From NCBI GenBank assembly GCA_002734085.1, contig NVXV01000006.1, positions 126,089 to 190,088 on the forward strand: a stretch of DNA of 64,000 nt. The letters are read 5' to 3'. Numbering within the stretch: position 1 is the stretch's first letter; every line of letters starts with the position of its first letter. This stretch comes from Fluviicola sp. GTDB taxonomy: Bacteria > Bacteroidota > Bacteroidia > Flavobacteriales_D > Crocinitomicaceae. The translations under genes and the position numbers were made by a program. Shown here one piece after another: positions 63,120 to 64,000 of this stretch. The notes under the pieces are model-generated. The model searched no databases. It had not been told where the DNA came from and saw only the letters and a list, made by a program, of their open reading frames with translations.

Positions 63120-64000
63120 ATGATGAACAAGACAATAATAGTAACCTGTTTACTTTATTTAATAGTTTCATGTAATTCAGAAGAATCACTTGAAAAAAAG
63201 TCAGTAGATGTTGATACTCAAACTGAGCAGACAGACAATGAACCAAAGAATGAAGTAGTATATTCTATTCCTTCTCCAAATGAGCAATATGATCTATTAT
63301 ACTTTTTAGGAGGCGAAGTGGATCCTACTTATGTTAATGATTTGTCGAGAGTGTCTAACTATACTACAACGAAACAAAAAGCGTTGAATTTTGGAGTATA
63401 TATGTCTGACGCTGCCTATATGATGAAGTTTAATCAAGGAAAAAAGGTTTTTCTTGATTATGTATCAACACTTGATGAGTTGGGAAGAAGTCTTGATGTA
63501 TCTAAAGTATATGGAGATGATTTACTTCAGAAAGTAGAAGAGATTGGTGCTGATTCTGATAAATTATTTGAATTATCTTCAGATAACTATTTGAAGGTTT
63601 TTGATAACATGATCGAGAATGATAAAGGAAAGGAGCTTTCATTAATGCTGAGTGGGGCTTGGGTTGAAACAATGCACATTCTTTTTAAATCAGCAGGTGG
63701 TTTTGATAAAGATTTCGACATACAAGAAGCGATTATTGAACAACGTTATATTCTTGACAACTTAATTGGTTTTGTCTCTGAATATGAAGGTGAACAAGAA
63801 GTAGATGAAACATTAGATAAGTTATATAAGATTAAAAAAGAATTTGAAAATCTTGACTGCACACAAGCGAGTGTTGAGGTAAAAGATCAAGGAGATAATT
63901 CGTTTGTTTTAGATGGGGGAGAATCTTGCTTATTTACTAAAGAGTCATATTCTTCATTAGAAAACTTAATTAAAGAGACTAGAGATTCAATCATTCTATA
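63120..64000 (+). CDS. Lipoprotein of unknown function, partial
   Basis: Open from ATG 63120 to the right edge, about 293 residues seen. A lipobox Cys occurs in YLIVSCNS (residue 18). The mature N-terminus is acidic, followed by helical, Asp/Glu-rich segments (YLKVFDNMIENDKGKE, FDIQEAIIEQRYILD). I recognise no family. It lies divergent to the OmpA lipoprotein and may act with envelope proteins, but this is a guess. The C-terminus is outside the window. Confidence 0.72.
   Translation, partial: MMNKTIIVTCLLYLIVSCNSEESLEKKSVDVDTQTEQTDNEPKNEVVYSIPSPNEQYDLLYFLGGEVDPTYVNDLSRVSNYTTTKQKALNFGVYMSDAAYMMKFNQGKKVFLDYVSTLDELGRSLDVSKVYGDDLLQKVEEIGADSDKLFELSSDNYLKVFDNMIENDKGKELSLMLSGAWVETMHILFKSAGGFDKDFDIQEAIIEQRYILDNLIGFVSEYEGEQEVDETLDKLYKIKKEFENLDCTQASVEVKDQGDNSFVLDGGESCLFTKESYSSLENLIKETRDSIIL

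Noticed and set aside
1-64000. CRISPR arrays, restriction-modification, phage-defence or secretion-system gene clusters
   Set aside because: No repeat-spacer pattern and no Cas, restriction, toxin-antitoxin or T9SS core gene found. The T9SS is shown only by its cargo.

Overview
The window is a chromosomal segment of a Bacteroidota bacterium, most likely a marine or aquatic member of the Flavobacteriales. This rests on AT-rich sequence, at least eight secreted proteins ending in a type IX secretion (T9SS) type A sorting tail, Bacteroidota families (DUF5723, CarboxypepD_reg-like, S46 peptidase, fused CcsB-CcsA, short BirA without HTH, short Psd), and promoters of the Bacteroidota type (TTG, spacer of about 20, TAnnTTTG). 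No phage, plasmid, IS element or CRISPR array was seen. Most genes are ordinary chromosomal ones in short operons.

Layout. 1-3.5 kb: RND efflux pair on the minus strand, the permease cut by the left edge. 3.8-5.7 kb: three small Bacteroidota-type proteins. 5.8-10.1 kb: a tightly overlapping lipoprotein / DUF5723 barrel / T9SS propeller operon. 10.1-12.2 kb: FkbM methyltransferase, KdsC-like phosphatase and a DUF2520 oxidoreductase. 12.2-17.5 kb: giant cytochrome c synthetase, bacillithiol deacetylase and a glycosyltransferase. 17.7-21.8 kb: PA-domain T9SS protein, then an outer-membrane protein / beta-helix lipoprotein pair. 22-25 kb: ribosomal protein L31 type B, a structured gene-free stretch, a small exported protein, a GlcD-like FAD oxidase and a DoxX-like protein. 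25.1-31.9 kb: an island of three different phosphoesterases plus a partner, all with T9SS tails. 32-35 kb: tRNA-Leu(UAG), trigger factor and HldD. 34.9-37.2 kb: metallopeptidase lipoprotein and T9SS subtilisin. 37.2-39.6 kb: O-antigen ligase and Wzz-like protein. 39.7-44.1 kb: DPP11-like S46 peptidase, membrane protein, and a CoaE / SiaC / SiaB operon. 44.3-52.5 kb: methyltransferase, ZIP transporter, GH3 hexosaminidase, OsmC, LipA, a 1033-residue T9SS protein and an HD phosphohydrolase. 52.7-60.5 kb: acetyl-CoA synthetase, small membrane protein, an unlisted 58-residue ORF, BirA, RsfS, FtsH, DUF2007, CdsA and Psd. 60.5-64 kb: a Cys/Lys-rich exported peptide, two OmpA-domain proteins and a partial lipoprotein.

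Functionally the segment mixes envelope biogenesis (HldD, Wzz/ligase, CdsA/Psd, KdsC, OmpA proteins), scavenging of organic phosphate and peptides by surface enzymes, and housekeeping. The best candidates for unexplored biology are the T9SS phosphatase island, the SiaB/SiaC pair without its usual partners, the overlapping lipoprotein/barrel/propeller operon, the structured gene-free region near 22.4-22.6 kb, and the small ORF at 55 kb. No complete novel system could be established from sequence alone.
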